DNA of 64,000 nucleotides from Acinetobacter ursingii DSM 16037 = CIP 107286 (lineage in GTDB: Bacteria > Pseudomonadota > Gammaproteobacteria > Pseudomonadales > Moraxellaceae), in NCBI RefSeq assembly GCF_000368825.1, contig NZ_KB849717.1, positions 520,063 to 584,062 of the forward strand, in the 5' to 3' direction. The notes beneath the pieces were generated by a model. It saw only the letters and a list, made by a program, of their open reading frames with translations, was not told the DNA's origin and did not search any database. Position numbers and translations under genes: made by a program. The stretch's first letter is position 1, and each line of letters starts with the position of its first letter. Of this stretch, positions 18,722-28,255 are shown piece after piece.

Positions 18722-19906
18722 TTAGAAATAATAGCCAATCGATAAATAAAATAACTTATTCCATTGATTACTATCACCTTGAGCAAGTCCATCTGCACCA
18801 CTACCTGTCATGGGATCATTACGACTCAAGATATATTCTCCCTGTATTCCCACTTTTTTATAGTTAAAATATAAACCCGCAATTAAACGATCAGAATCTT
18901 GATATCCAGATTCATCTTTATAGAAACGACTATAAGATACATATGGCTTAATATTTTCTAACTGATGGAAGGGCTTGGCAAAAGTATAATTAATCTCATT
19001 AGCCATATATTGGCCTTTATTGGCGACTTGATAAGGATAATCAAATGCCCCAATCGTTGAAGTGTTTGGCAGCAAATCATCTCCATTTTTGATATTTTGC
19101 TCTCCAAATAAAAATAACCATTGCCACGCCTGATAATTAGTGGTGCTAAAAATGCTCCATGTACGACGATTTCCATGTTGATCAGTGCGATGATTTTGCA
19201 GTTCTGAATACCAGTACGATCCTCCAATTTCAGTCGAAAAGTTTTCTGTAGCATTCAATTCAAATTTCCGTGAAAAACGTGTGATCCACATATTTTTCTC
19301 ATTAATATCAGTACCTTGAGTCAAATCATCAGCTTCAACGAAGTTACCACTATAACGACTGGAATCTTTAGAAGTCCCTTTATAATTTCCACCATCAGTA
19401 GGATAAAAACCTAAAATAAAATTGTATTGATCATCCTTAAATTGATACTTCATCCCTAAATTTTGAATATCTTCTAGCCCTACAGTATTGAGCAAAGTTT
19501 CATAATAGCTATTGCCCCATAGTCGTCCAAATCCAAAATCGACTGATTGAAAACCAACTGAGATGCGCTGCTGATTTGAAATTTTATAACCTGCCCATGC
19601 ATCTTTTAAAAATAATGCGTCACATAATCGATGATATTGATAGCAACGCAAATCTAATGATGCAATCCAATCTGGATTTTCATAGACTAAAACTGTTTTA
19701 ATATCAGCAAGTTGCCAGTCATCATTTTTTGAGCCTTCATTTGCTTCAACCACATAATCCTTATGAATATATCGAGTGCGAATTGCACCAGAAAGTTTCA
19801 ATTGACCTGTATCTGTGCTTGGATCGCCAATACTTAAATCCGCGGCATACATCGGCATACTACTAAAAAGCCCTATTGATCCTAAAAAAAGAAGTGTCCT
19901 CTTCAT
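18722..19906 (-). CDS. Outer-membrane porin
   Basis: A 394-aa protein with a signal peptide (MKRTLLFLGSIGLFSSMPMYAA) and a chain of alternating aromatic/polar strands. It ends in phenylalanine (LFYLSIGYYF), the usual signal for outer-membrane beta-barrel assembly. It looks like a 16-strand-type substrate porin (OprP/OprD-like). It is convergent with the LysR gene and lies beside the carnitine locus, so a role in letting carnitine or acylcarnitine through the outer membrane is plausible but inferred. Confidence 0.82.
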   Translation of the reverse strand: MKRTLLFLGSIGLFSSMPMYAADLSIGDPSTDTGQLKLSGAIRTRYIHKDYVVEANEGSKNDDWQLADIKTVLVYENPDWIASLDLRCYQYHRLCDALFLKDAWAGYKISNQQRISVGFQSVDFGFGRLWGNSYYETLLNTVGLEDIQNLGMKYQFKDDQYNFILGFYPTDGGNYKGTSKDSSRYSGNFVEADDLTQGTDINEKNMWITRFSRKFELNATENFSTEIGGSYWYSELQNHRTDQHGNRRTWSIFSTTNYQAWQWLFLFGEQNIKNGDDLLPNTSTIGAFDYPYQVANKGQYMANEINYTFAKPFHQLENIKPYVSYSRFYKDESGYQDSDRLIAGLYFNYKKVGIQGEYILSRNDPMTGSGADGLAQGDSNQWNKLFYLSIGYYF

Positions 19907-20079
19907 AGTTTTACATCCTTGTTTAAACTCATGTAAAAATGAAGAAATTCAACTCAATGAACAATGGCTAAACTATGAAGTCGGTTTTTACAAAACGTGT
20001 TTAATCCTTATTCTCAGCTAGCAAAATGCAGTATCTAATAAATACAATATGAAAAATAATAAAACTATCCAAACATTAT

Positions 20080-21198
20080 TTAAGATAAACGATTTCTAAA
20101 TAGCCACGCAGCCAATGGCAAAGTAATAATTGCTAAGACAAACATAGGTACAAAATCATTTTTTACCTGTTTAAAAGTTGCTCCTTCCAGATAAACCCTT
20201 TGCACCAAATCAATTCCAAAACGTAAAGGATTGGCATACGTCGCAATTTGTAGAACATGTGGCATATTCTGTATAGGAGTTAGCAATCCGGATAACAACA
20301 TTAAAGGCATGATCAAAAAGAAAGTAAATAACATCGCCTGTTGCATATTGAGTGAAATTGCAGAAATTGATAAACCCACACCCACTACCGCAATGTTAAA
20401 ACACAACAAACCAAAATATAAAAGCCCCAAAGAACCATTCATGGGAATATCGAACCAGAACATAATAATCAATAAAATAATAGTCGATTGTATTAAACCA
20501 ATAAAAATAGGGGGTAATGCTTTACCAATCATGATGTGAAGCGGGGTATAAGGAGTCACTAAAAGCTGGTCAAATGTCCCTTGTTCGCGTTCTCGCGCAA
20601 CTGAAAGTGAGGACAATAATAAAGTTTGCATCATACTCAAAGCAGCAATTAATGAAGGCATAATTCCCCATCTGGACTCCTGATTTGGGTTATACCATGT
20701 GCGTATTTCCAGTTGAAAAGGTGTTATATTCCCCAAACGCTCCTGATTCAAAGAATTCACAACATTAGCGATATAAGTGCCTGCCATTCCTGCGGTCGAG
20801 GAATTACGTCCATCTAAAATTACCTGTATAGGCGAGGATTGAGCACGATTGAGCTTATCTTCGAAATCAGAAGGGATACTGATCACAGCTAAAGCTGTTC
20901 GCTGATCAATTACTTCTTGAATCTGTGAATGATTCTGAAGAGTAGCTGTTCGATGAAAAATACCAGAGCCATCCAGACGTGATAATAACTGTTGAGAAGC
21001 TTGCGTCTTACTTTGATCTAAGACCGCATAATCCACTCGGTTTACATCATAATTTGCGGCATATCCAAACAATAAAGCCTGAATCAAGGCAGGTGCAAAT
21101 AAAATGACCCGATTGGCAGGATCACTAAAAATGGTCAGGAATTCCTTTTTGACTAACACCATCAAGTAATTCAACCACATCACGAAATTATGTATCAT
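20080..21198 (-). CDS. ABC-2 exporter permease, second subunit (YbhR-like)
   Basis: A 372-aa membrane protein with one N-terminal transmembrane helix, a large extracytoplasmic domain (about 45-170) and five to six C-terminal helices. The motif SVAREREQGTFDQLLVTPYTP is characteristic of ABC-2 permeases. I start at the ATG at 21198, after a GGAG site and five bases past the stop of the first permease; an upstream start at 21291 would overlap that gene. With its partner permease and the double ATPase it forms an efflux pump of the YbhGFSR/YhiI type. Confidence 0.9.
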   Translation of the reverse strand: MIHNFVMWLNYLMVLVKKEFLTIFSDPANRVILFAPALIQALLFGYAANYDVNRVDYAVLDQSKTQASQQLLSRLDGSGIFHRTATLQNHSQIQEVIDQRTALAVISIPSDFEDKLNRAQSSPIQVILDGRNSSTAGMAGTYIANVVNSLNQERLGNITPFQLEIRTWYNPNQESRWGIMPSLIAALSMMQTLLLSSLSVAREREQGTFDQLLVTPYTPLHIMIGKALPPIFIGLIQSTIILLIIMFWFDIPMNGSLGLLYFGLLCFNIAVVGVGLSISAISLNMQQAMLFTFFLIMPLMLLSGLLTPIQNMPHVLQIATYANPLRFGIDLVQRVYLEGATFKQVKNDFVPMFVLAIITLPLAAWLFRNRLS

Positions 21199-21203
21199 GG
21201 CTG

Positions 21204-22331
21204 TTACTCCAGACGTTTTTTGAGTGATCGACAGGATGCTGTCATTAAAATCACGACATACACCATCAAAATGCCACATTCTTTTAGCCAAAGTCCCCAG
21301 TCATCTCCGCCTAAAAATAGCGTTTTAATTAAAGACATAAAATGAGTCGCAGGCAAAATTTGGCTAATCGTTTGCACCAACCAAGGTAAATTTCGTGTAT
21401 CAAAAACAAATCCCGATAACATCATTGCTGGCATAAAACTGACCAATAAAGCGATTTGACTAGCTTGAAACTGGCTGCTAGAAAAACCTGAAATCGTCAA
21501 TCCCAATAACAATGAAACCAATAAATATAAAAATGAAGCACTCATAATCGAAAGTAATGAGCCACGAATGGGAACATCAAAAATTAAACTGGCAGCCAAT
21601 AAACACATCACAATATCGATCATGCCAATCACGATATAAGGAATCAATTTGGATAAAACAATTTCCAATGGTCGAACTGGTGTCACAAATAAAGCTTCGA
21701 GCGTTCCTCGCTCTCGCTCCCTCGCGATTAATAATCCAGTGAGAAATGCACCAATCAAGGTCAATACCAATACCATTAATCCAGGAACTAAAAACCAAGT
21801 ACTATTTGCTGACTCATTAAACCACATACGCTGTTCGACGCTGATCAGGCCCAGCATTGAGCCCATATTATTTCGATCAGACTGAATGATTTGCGCTGTT
21901 TGCAATGCACCTGAAATATATCCCTGTAAAGCAGAGGCAATGGTGGTTGATCGACCATTAGTAATGACTTGTATGGTTACAGTATCTTGTGCGCTTTGCT
22001 GTGCAAAATCAGAAGGTAAATTGACAATAGCATCTATTTCAGCGCGTCCCATCGCCTGTTCAGCTTGATAAAAACTGCTATAAGGCGTTGCGGTGATATA
22101 GGGCGTTCCATTTAAACCTGCAAGTAATTGCTGACTTTGAGGCGTAATATTTTGTGCGACCACGCCTACCCGACCGTTATTTAAGTCGAAAGATAAGCCA
22201 TAACCAAATAATAGAATCAAAATTAGCGGTAAAATCAAACCAATTGCTAAACTACTTTTATCTCTGAGTAATTGCTGGATTTCCTTTCGCGTTAAAGCAG
22301 CCACACGTAAAATGGAAGCTGACCATTTCAT
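21204..22331 (-). CDS. ABC-2 exporter permease, first subunit (YbhS-like)
   Basis: A 375-aa permease with the same plan as the downstream gene: an N-terminal helix, a periplasmic domain and a C-terminal membrane block. It carries LLIARERERGTLEALFVTPVRP. The start overlaps the ATPase stop by one base. Paired non-identical permeases are usual for the YbhSR arrangement. The substrate is unknown; E. coli relatives export cephalosporins and dyes or cations. Confidence 0.9.
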   Translation of the reverse strand: MKWSASILRVAALTRKEIQQLLRDKSSLAIGLILPLILILLFGYGLSFDLNNGRVGVVAQNITPQSQQLLAGLNGTPYITATPYSSFYQAEQAMGRAEIDAIVNLPSDFAQQSAQDTVTIQVITNGRSTTIASALQGYISGALQTAQIIQSDRNNMGSMLGLISVEQRMWFNESANSTWFLVPGLMVLVLTLIGAFLTGLLIARERERGTLEALFVTPVRPLEIVLSKLIPYIVIGMIDIVMCLLAASLIFDVPIRGSLLSIMSASFLYLLVSLLLGLTISGFSSSQFQASQIALLVSFMPAMMLSGFVFDTRNLPWLVQTISQILPATHFMSLIKTLFLGGDDWGLWLKECGILMVYVVILMTASCRSLKKRLE

Positions 22332-24127
22332 CAGACCGGCTCCTGCTGATGGGCACGAGATTGCTCTACAATTGCAATAAACGCGCGATTCATATCACTA
22401 CTACTGCCTGTGCCTGCTTGTTGACGAACTTGTTTTGGAGAACCCAAAGCCAGCATCTTGCCAGCATCCTGTATCGCAATACGGTCACAATATTCTGCTT
22501 CTTCCATAAAGTGCGTGGTAATAATAATCGTCATACCCTGATCAGCTAGCTTCCCAATGGTGTACCAAAAGGCTCGTCTAGCTAAAGGATCAATGCCACT
22601 TGTCGGTTCGTCCAGAAAGACAATTTCTGGTTGATGTAATAAAGCGGCTGCCATCGACAAGCGCTGCTTAAATCCATTGGGTAAATCACCACTTCTGGCT
22701 TGTGGCTGAAGTTCAAATTGTTGTAAGGCTTTTTCAATTTGTTGTTTGAGCTTATTGCCCGATAAACCATAAGCTCCACCAAAAAATTTTAAGTTTTCCA
22801 GAACTGTTAAATTTCCATAGAGTGCAAATTTTTGGGAAACATAACCAATACGCGCCCGTGCTTTTGCTCGAGCATGACGCAAATTTAATCCAGCAACTTC
22901 AAGTGTCCCGCTTGTTGCAGGTAACAACCCGCATAGCATTCTAAATGTCGTGGTTTTACCCGCACCATTTGGGCCAAGCAAACCAAAAATTTCTCCTCGT
23001 TTGACATCAAAAGAAGTGCTAGCCACAGCGGTAAAATCCCCAAACTTTCGTACTAAATCTTTAACAACAATTACAGACTCAACTAGTATCTTAGCCACTT
23101 GAACATCCGTCATTTGCACCGTAGAAACCAAATCATGTGCGGACTGAAGCGTGGTAGGAGCATGTTGCTGTGCCTGATGTAAAAACCACATAAAAGCATC
23201 TTCAAGTTCAGGTTCTCGAGCTGAAACTACCGCGCCCTTTGGTAATTGTTCATCGGGTAATTTAGGATGATCAGGACGGGTAATAAATCGAACCTCATCT
23301 CCCTTAGGTACCGCGTCCGTAATATGTGAATGATTATCCAATAAATGGGCTTGTAGTTCTCGTGCTTTCATTTGCTCGGGCGGCTTGACCTGCCACGTTA
23401 GTCCTCGGACCTGCTCGCTTAAATACTGTGGCGTTCCTTGTTGCAGTATTTTCCCGTCATACATCACATAAACTTCAGCGCAGCGTTCGGCTTCATCCAT
23501 ATATGCGGTACTGATAATTACGCTTAAATTTTCTTCTTTCACTAGTTGTTCAATAATCAGCCATAAATCACGTCTGGACAAAGGATCAACCCCTACACTG
23601 GGTTCATCCAAAAGTAATAACTCGGGTGATCGGACCAAAGTACAAGCTAAACCCAGTTTTTGTTTCATACCACCAGATAGATTGCCCGCGGGTCTTTGGG
23701 TAAACTTACTAAGATCTGTAATCTCTAATAATCGAGCAAAACGTTGTTTGCGTATTTCAAGAGGAACGCCATGCAAATCTGCGTAGAGGTCTAAATTTTC
23801 CTGAACAGTTAAATCTTCATATAAACCAAATCGTTGTGGCATATAACTAATACGATTCTGTACGGCTTGCGGATTTTGGCAAATATCAATCCCTAGTACC
23901 TGTAAAGAACCTGAAGTGGGTTGATACAACCCCGCGATTAAACGCAAAAATGTGGTTTTCCCTGCACCATCTGGTCCGACCAAAGCAGTCAGTTGCCCTG
24001 ATCTTATTTGTATATTTAAATCCTGAAGAGCACAAATATCAGGCATTTTTTTATTTTCTGCGCGAAAGACCTGTCGCAAATTTTGCGTAATCACCACATC
24101 AGATGTATGGTTTAGCAAGTCATTCAT
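22331..24127 (-). CDS. Fused double ATP-binding ABC transporter protein (YbhF-like)
   Basis: A 598-aa cytoplasmic protein with two nucleotide-binding domains. The first has Walker A GPDGAGKTT near 52 and signature LSGGMKQKL; the second has GPNGAGKTT near 385 and a degenerate signature LPNGFKQRL, as is normal for this family. Both have LDEP Walker B motifs. It powers the two permeases. It sits in the operon between the membrane fusion gene and the permeases, with a 10-bp gap upstream. Confidence 0.93.
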   Translation of the reverse strand: MNDLLNHTSDVVITQNLRQVFRAENKKMPDICALQDLNIQIRSGQLTALVGPDGAGKTTFLRLIAGLYQPTSGSLQVLGIDICQNPQAVQNRISYMPQRFGLYEDLTVQENLDLYADLHGVPLEIRKQRFARLLEITDLSKFTQRPAGNLSGGMKQKLGLACTLVRSPELLLLDEPSVGVDPLSRRDLWLIIEQLVKEENLSVIISTAYMDEAERCAEVYVMYDGKILQQGTPQYLSEQVRGLTWQVKPPEQMKARELQAHLLDNHSHITDAVPKGDEVRFITRPDHPKLPDEQLPKGAVVSAREPELEDAFMWFLHQAQQHAPTTLQSAHDLVSTVQMTDVQVAKILVESVIVVKDLVRKFGDFTAVASTSFDVKRGEIFGLLGPNGAGKTTTFRMLCGLLPATSGTLEVAGLNLRHARAKARARIGYVSQKFALYGNLTVLENLKFFGGAYGLSGNKLKQQIEKALQQFELQPQARSGDLPNGFKQRLSMAAALLHQPEIVFLDEPTSGIDPLARRAFWYTIGKLADQGMTIIITTHFMEEAEYCDRIAIQDAGKMLALGSPKQVRQQAGTGSSSDMNRAFIAIVEQSRAHQQEPV

Positions 24128-24137
24128 AAATAATTAC

Positions 24138-25139
24138 TCACTGCGTCTTGGCAATTTTAACAGTCACAGGTTGACCCATTTTTAATTGGTCGTGAGGATC
24201 ATTTACATAAACTCGAACCTCATAAACCAAAGTGGTTCGAATATCCTCGGTTTGCACTGTTTTTGGTGTAAATTCTGCTACAGAAGAGATGTAACCAATC
24301 TTGCCTGAAATCGGCTGGTTTGGTTGTGAATCACGAAAAATTTGCGCCTGATTTCCCATTTTAATTAAACCCAATTGCTGTTCATTGGCATAGACACGTA
24401 CCCATTTAGGATCTGTGAGTGCCAGTGTATAAACGACTTTTTGAGCAGTGGTCATATCCCCTACTTCTTGTAATCTAGCGCGTACTACAGCATTGACTGG
24501 TGAACGTAATACACTTTGGCTTAATTGATATTCAATCAAATTCAGATTCGCCTGACTGACGTCAAATTGTGCTTTGGTGGCAGCCCGATCTTCAGCCCTT
24601 GCCCCTTTTTCTAACAAAACAAGATTGGCTTGTTGTTCTTTGACCGTGGCAGCAGCAGTCTTCTGGCTGGCTCTAGCAAAATCGAGTTCCTGCTGACTCA
24701 TGGCTTGCCCTGCGGTACTATTACTCAATGACTGTAAACGCTGAACATCTTTAGTGGCTTTTTCAAGCTGTGCTTGTGCAGAAGCCAACTGTGCTTGAGC
24801 TTGGGTAATTTGTTCAGGTCGAGTGCCTACTTGCTGTGCAATAACGGCTTGTTTTTGTACATTCAATTGCGCTTGTGCTTGTTGTTTTTGTATATCAAGT
24901 GCATCGGTATTAAGCTCTGCCAATATTTGCCCTTGATGAACTTGATCACCTTCCTGAACATTTAAGCGCTGAATACGCCCCGCCTGTTCAAACGCCAATG
25001 ACACTTGTCGAATATCAACATTGCCATACAAGGTCAACTCCTGTTCTGAAGATTTATCTTTATTCCAATACCAATAGGCTACAAATGCTAGGGCAATGAT
25101 CAGAACGACCAATATAGTCAAAATGACACTTTTCTTCAT
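24138..25139 (-). CDS. HlyD-family membrane fusion protein (YbhG-like)
   Basis: A 333-aa periplasmic adaptor anchored by one N-terminal helix (VILTILVVLIIALAFVAYWYW). It has split lipoyl halves around a long glutamine- and alanine-rich coiled coil (about 80-200, QAQAQLASAQAQLEKATKDV), then a beta-barrel domain. It links the ABC-2 pump to an outer-membrane channel, none of which is encoded here. It is the first gene of the exporter operon, divergent from the TetR gene. Confidence 0.93.
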   Translation of the reverse strand: MKKSVILTILVVLIIALAFVAYWYWNKDKSSEQELTLYGNVDIRQVSLAFEQAGRIQRLNVQEGDQVHQGQILAELNTDALDIQKQQAQAQLNVQKQAVIAQQVGTRPEQITQAQAQLASAQAQLEKATKDVQRLQSLSNSTAGQAMSQQELDFARASQKTAAATVKEQQANLVLLEKGARAEDRAATKAQFDVSQANLNLIEYQLSQSVLRSPVNAVVRARLQEVGDMTTAQKVVYTLALTDPKWVRVYANEQQLGLIKMGNQAQIFRDSQPNQPISGKIGYISSVAEFTPKTVQTEDIRTTLVYEVRVYVNDPHDQLKMGQPVTVKIAKTQ

Positions 25140-25168
25140 GTGAGTCGCCTTGAATAAAATTATTAAAG

Positions 25169-25185
25169 TTTAAATTCAATTTAAA
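25169..25185. promoter_or_regulatory. Candidate TetR operator
   Basis: The perfect inverted repeat TTTAAATT-C-AATTTAAA sits in the 112-bp gap between the exporter operon and the divergent TetR gene. A second TTTAAATT follows at once. Symmetry and position fit a CecR-type repressor site, though AT-rich DNA gives palindromes easily. A TTGACA at 25202-25207 may be a -35 box for the regulator. Confidence 0.45.
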
Positions 25186-25251
25186 TTTAAATTACCTCAA
25201 CTTGACAAAAAAATATATACTTAAAAAGCAAAATTTGATTTAGGTTATCTT

Positions 25252-25887
25252 ATGTCCAGATCTCGTCGCCGCGATGGTGATTTAACAAAAGCGAAAATTA
25301 TTGAAGCAGCAGGTCATTTAATTGCGCAAGAAGGTTTAGCTCAAACCACCAATAAAGCAATTGCCCAACTGGCTCAGGTCGATCTTGCCGCAATTAATTA
25401 TCATTTTGAAGGACGAGATGGCTTATATAAAGCAGTTTTGGTAGAAGCCCATCGACATTATATCGACGAACAGCAATTGGCGGAGTTAGTACAAAGCTCA
25501 CTCTCTCCTACTCGAAAACTGGAAGTTTTTTTTGAAACACTCATTCAGAAATTGGTTGAAAAAGATCTTTGGCATAGTAAAGTTTTTATTCGTGAGTTAT
25601 TTGCCCCTTCCCCTTATTTAGAACAATTCATGGCACATGATGGTGCCAGAAAATTTCATTATATTCGCCAAATTATCAGTCAGGTCTCAGGACTAGATGA
25701 AAACCATCCCTCAATTTTGCCTTGTGTGCTAAGTGTCGTTGCACCATGTATGATGCTGATTATTGCCAGCAACAATGTTCCAACACCGCTACAAAATATT
25801 TCTCAGATGGACTCACAGCAATTACTTCAACATCTCATGACGTTCTCTCTAGCTGGTTTGCAAGCCATTAAGCAAAATCAGCCATAA
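25252..25887 (+). CDS. TetR-family regulator, CecR/YbiH type
   Basis: A 211-aa repressor. Its N-terminal helix-turn-helix (AKIIEAAGHLIAQEGLAQTTNKAIAQLAQVDLAAINYHFEGRDGLYKAV) is followed by a C-terminal ligand domain of the type seen in CecR (PFAM DUF1956-like). In E. coli, CecR controls the ybhGFSR exporter, and here the same arrangement is seen, divergent to an equivalent operon. I infer repression of the exporter, relieved by a toxic substrate. Confidence 0.9.
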   Translation: MSRSRRRDGDLTKAKIIEAAGHLIAQEGLAQTTNKAIAQLAQVDLAAINYHFEGRDGLYKAVLVEAHRHYIDEQQLAELVQSSLSPTRKLEVFFETLIQKLVEKDLWHSKVFIRELFAPSPYLEQFMAHDGARKFHYIRQIISQVSGLDENHPSILPCVLSVVAPCMMLIIASNNVPTPLQNISQMDSQQLLQHLMTFSLAGLQAIKQNQP

Positions 25888-25934
25888 GTAACCGATATTT
25901 TTAATTCATGTGAAGCCTTTAGTAGGCTTACAAA

Positions 25935-26870
25935 CTATTTTTGGTCGTTAACATGGACTTTTAATGTTTCCATCTTTCGACTCAATTGTTGTATCAAGAT
26001 TTGAGAAATTCTGGAAAGTTGACGACGTTGCCCTGCACAAAGCGCCAGTGTTAAAGGTTGAATGCCCTTTTCATGAATCGGAACAAACACTAACTCTTTA
26101 TTTGCAACCGCTGTGTAAACATCCAGATAACTTAAAATTGCAATGCCCATATTTCTTTTTAACATGGAAATCATAAGACGAATATCATTGGTCAGGGTTT
26201 GATGTATAGGCACGATATGCTGCTTTTTATACATAGCCATCACTCGCTCATGAATAATTAAAGGAGCATCTGCCATGATATGACGACTTTCAAAGGTATC
26301 CGCCAGTGTGAGTTTGGACTGGGTAGCAAGAGCATGATCTGGACTCATGACAAAACCGATTGGAATTTCAATGAAAGATAAAACCTCAAGTTGAGTATGA
26401 ATGATAGGATCTAAAATCAAACCAAAATCGATTTCGGTGTTGATAATTTTTTGAATAATCACTTTACTTTCATGGGTATGAATATTGAAGCTAATCCACG
26501 GATATTGCTGCTGTAAATCGGCTAAGGATTCAATCACAAAGCCATCACTCAAAGCAGAAATCAATCCTAATTCGATGGAACCACGCTTTAGCCCCTGTAT
26601 CTCATCAAAACGAATACGGGTTTGCTGAAATTCTTTTTTCCAACGTAACAAATCTGAATAAAGTAATTCACCTGCGAGCGTTAGTTTTAAACCATTGGGC
26701 AAACGTTCAAAAAGTGCAATATCTAATTGTTCTTCAGCGAGCGCAATTTGGCGGTGCACAGCTGATACAGAAATAAAAAGCTGTTCTGCCGCTTTGTGTA
26801 AATTTTCGGTTTCAGCCACCACCAAAAAGTACTCAGCAAAGCGTGAAAATGGGACGTTCATCAATGTCAT
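25935..26870 (-). CDS. LysR-family regulator
   Basis: A 311-aa regulator with an N-terminal helix-turn-helix (FAEYFLVVAETENLHKAAEQLFISVSAVHRQIALAEEQL) and an effector domain. It is divergent from the Rieske oxygenase gene at 27005, which is its likely target. The effector is unknown. An alternative start five residues downstream is possible (MNVPFSRF at position 4). Confidence 0.88.
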   Translation of the reverse strand: MTLMNVPFSRFAEYFLVVAETENLHKAAEQLFISVSAVHRQIALAEEQLDIALFERLPNGLKLTLAGELLYSDLLRWKKEFQQTRIRFDEIQGLKRGSIELGLISALSDGFVIESLADLQQQYPWISFNIHTHESKVIIQKIINTEIDFGLILDPIIHTQLEVLSFIEIPIGFVMSPDHALATQSKLTLADTFESRHIMADAPLIIHERVMAMYKKQHIVPIHQTLTNDIRLMISMLKRNMGIAILSYLDVYTAVANKELVFVPIHEKGIQPLTLALCAGQRRQLSRISQILIQQLSRKMETLKVHVNDQK

Positions 26871-26902
26871 GGCCTAGCAAATACATCACGTTTAAGATCA
26901 TT

Positions 26903-26918
26903 CTGTTTTTTAGAACAG
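26903..26918. promoter_or_regulatory. Candidate LysR binding site
   Basis: The inverted repeat CTGTT-N6-AACAG lies in the 134-bp gap between the LysR gene and the Rieske oxygenase gene. The layout fits an activator site; this is inference from position. Confidence 0.4.
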
Positions 26919-27004
26919 TTTATACAAATCATTCTAATAGATAATATACAGCATCTATTCAATACTGCATCCAATCTCAGCAAAATTATCTACAAGGTGC
27001 AGCC

Positions 27005-28060
27005 ATGAATGCCATCCCAGTGATCAATTTAATCAATAAACCGTGCAATAGCCAATTCGAAGATCGGGATTGGGAAATTCTTTCTCAACATTGGTATCCA
27101 GTGGCTCGCATTGAAGATGTTTCAACTCAACCGCAACAAGTGACATTGTTAGATGTCAAAATGGCATTGTATAAAACTGAATCTGGCGACATCCATCTGG
27201 TACGGGATATTTGCCCACATCGTGGTGTTCCTTTAACAAAAGGATGGGTGGAAGGTGAAGAAATTGTGTGTCCTTATCATGGTTTACGCTATAACGCAGC
27301 AGGCCAATGTACAAAAATACCTGCACAGCCAGAGCTCACCAAGATTTCAGATCGCTTTCGTCTAAGCAAATTTCCTGTTGTGCAAAAATATGGTCTGATC
27401 TGGACCAGCATCCAAAACCACGATGTCGAATCTGCTCATTTCCCAGTGCTTGATACATGGGAAGATCCAACCCATCAAGCCATTTTACCACCTTATGTAG
27501 ATATCGCAGGTTCGAGTGGTCGTCAGCTTGAAGGATTTATTGATGTGGCACATTTTGCATGGGTACATCATGAAGCTTTTGCGAGCCGTGAAAATCCTGT
27601 CGTTCCTAAATATTCAACTATCAAAACAGATTATGGCCTCCAAACAGAATATGTCAGCGATGTAAGTAACTACCCGCACGGTTTGCAGCATTTAGCTCCT
27701 GAAGGTTTTTTATGGAAACGTGTGTTTGATGTTTATCCACCATTTTCGGCCATATTAACTGTACATTTTCCTCATGATGGGATCCTCAAGATTTTAAATG
27801 CTTGTTGTCCAATGTCTCATAATAAAACTCGTTTATTTGTACCACTCACCCGTAATTTTGATACAACAGGTGATTTACAAGCTGTGTACGACTTTAATGC
27901 ACAAATTTTTGCAGAGGATCAAGACATGGTGGAAGCACAAAAGCCTGAAGAATTACCGCTTGATTTGATGATGGAAGCACATTTTGAAGCCGATCGCTCT
28001 TCAACGATGTATCGTCGTATCTTGGCGGACTTAGGCTTGAGTAAACGCTATACAGTATGA
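27005..28060 (+). CDS. Rieske [2Fe-2S] oxygenase, substrate unknown
   Basis: A 351-aa Rieske oxygenase of the vanillate/dicamba demethylase-like group. The Rieske ligands are C70-x-H72 and C89-x2-H92. The catalytic iron motif lies in EGFIDVAHFAWVHHEAF around residues 180-195. These enzymes hydroxylate or demethylate small aromatics or amines and need a separate reductase, but no reductase gene is adjacent, so an unlinked one (CntB is 16 kb away) would have to serve. The divergent LysR suggests substrate induction. Confidence 0.88.
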   Translation: MNAIPVINLINKPCNSQFEDRDWEILSQHWYPVARIEDVSTQPQQVTLLDVKMALYKTESGDIHLVRDICPHRGVPLTKGWVEGEEIVCPYHGLRYNAAGQCTKIPAQPELTKISDRFRLSKFPVVQKYGLIWTSIQNHDVESAHFPVLDTWEDPTHQAILPPYVDIAGSSGRQLEGFIDVAHFAWVHHEAFASRENPVVPKYSTIKTDYGLQTEYVSDVSNYPHGLQHLAPEGFLWKRVFDVYPPFSAILTVHFPHDGILKILNACCPMSHNKTRLFVPLTRNFDTTGDLQAVYDFNAQIFAEDQDMVEAQKPEELPLDLMMEAHFEADRSSTMYRRILADLGLSKRYTV

Positions 28061-28255
28061 TGTATAGCTCAGGCTTTAACTCGACAGCCTATGCTTAAGA
28101 TACCTCGGGTTGTGATCATTCCATTATTCAAAGTGCTGAAAACATAAAAAACTTGTCAAAACTTTACAATGCAGTTTTAACTTGTTGGAGATAAAAATGA
28201 CCACCAGTTTGCGGACTGGTACAATCAGTTACTTTTTTTAAATATGGAGGGTTGG

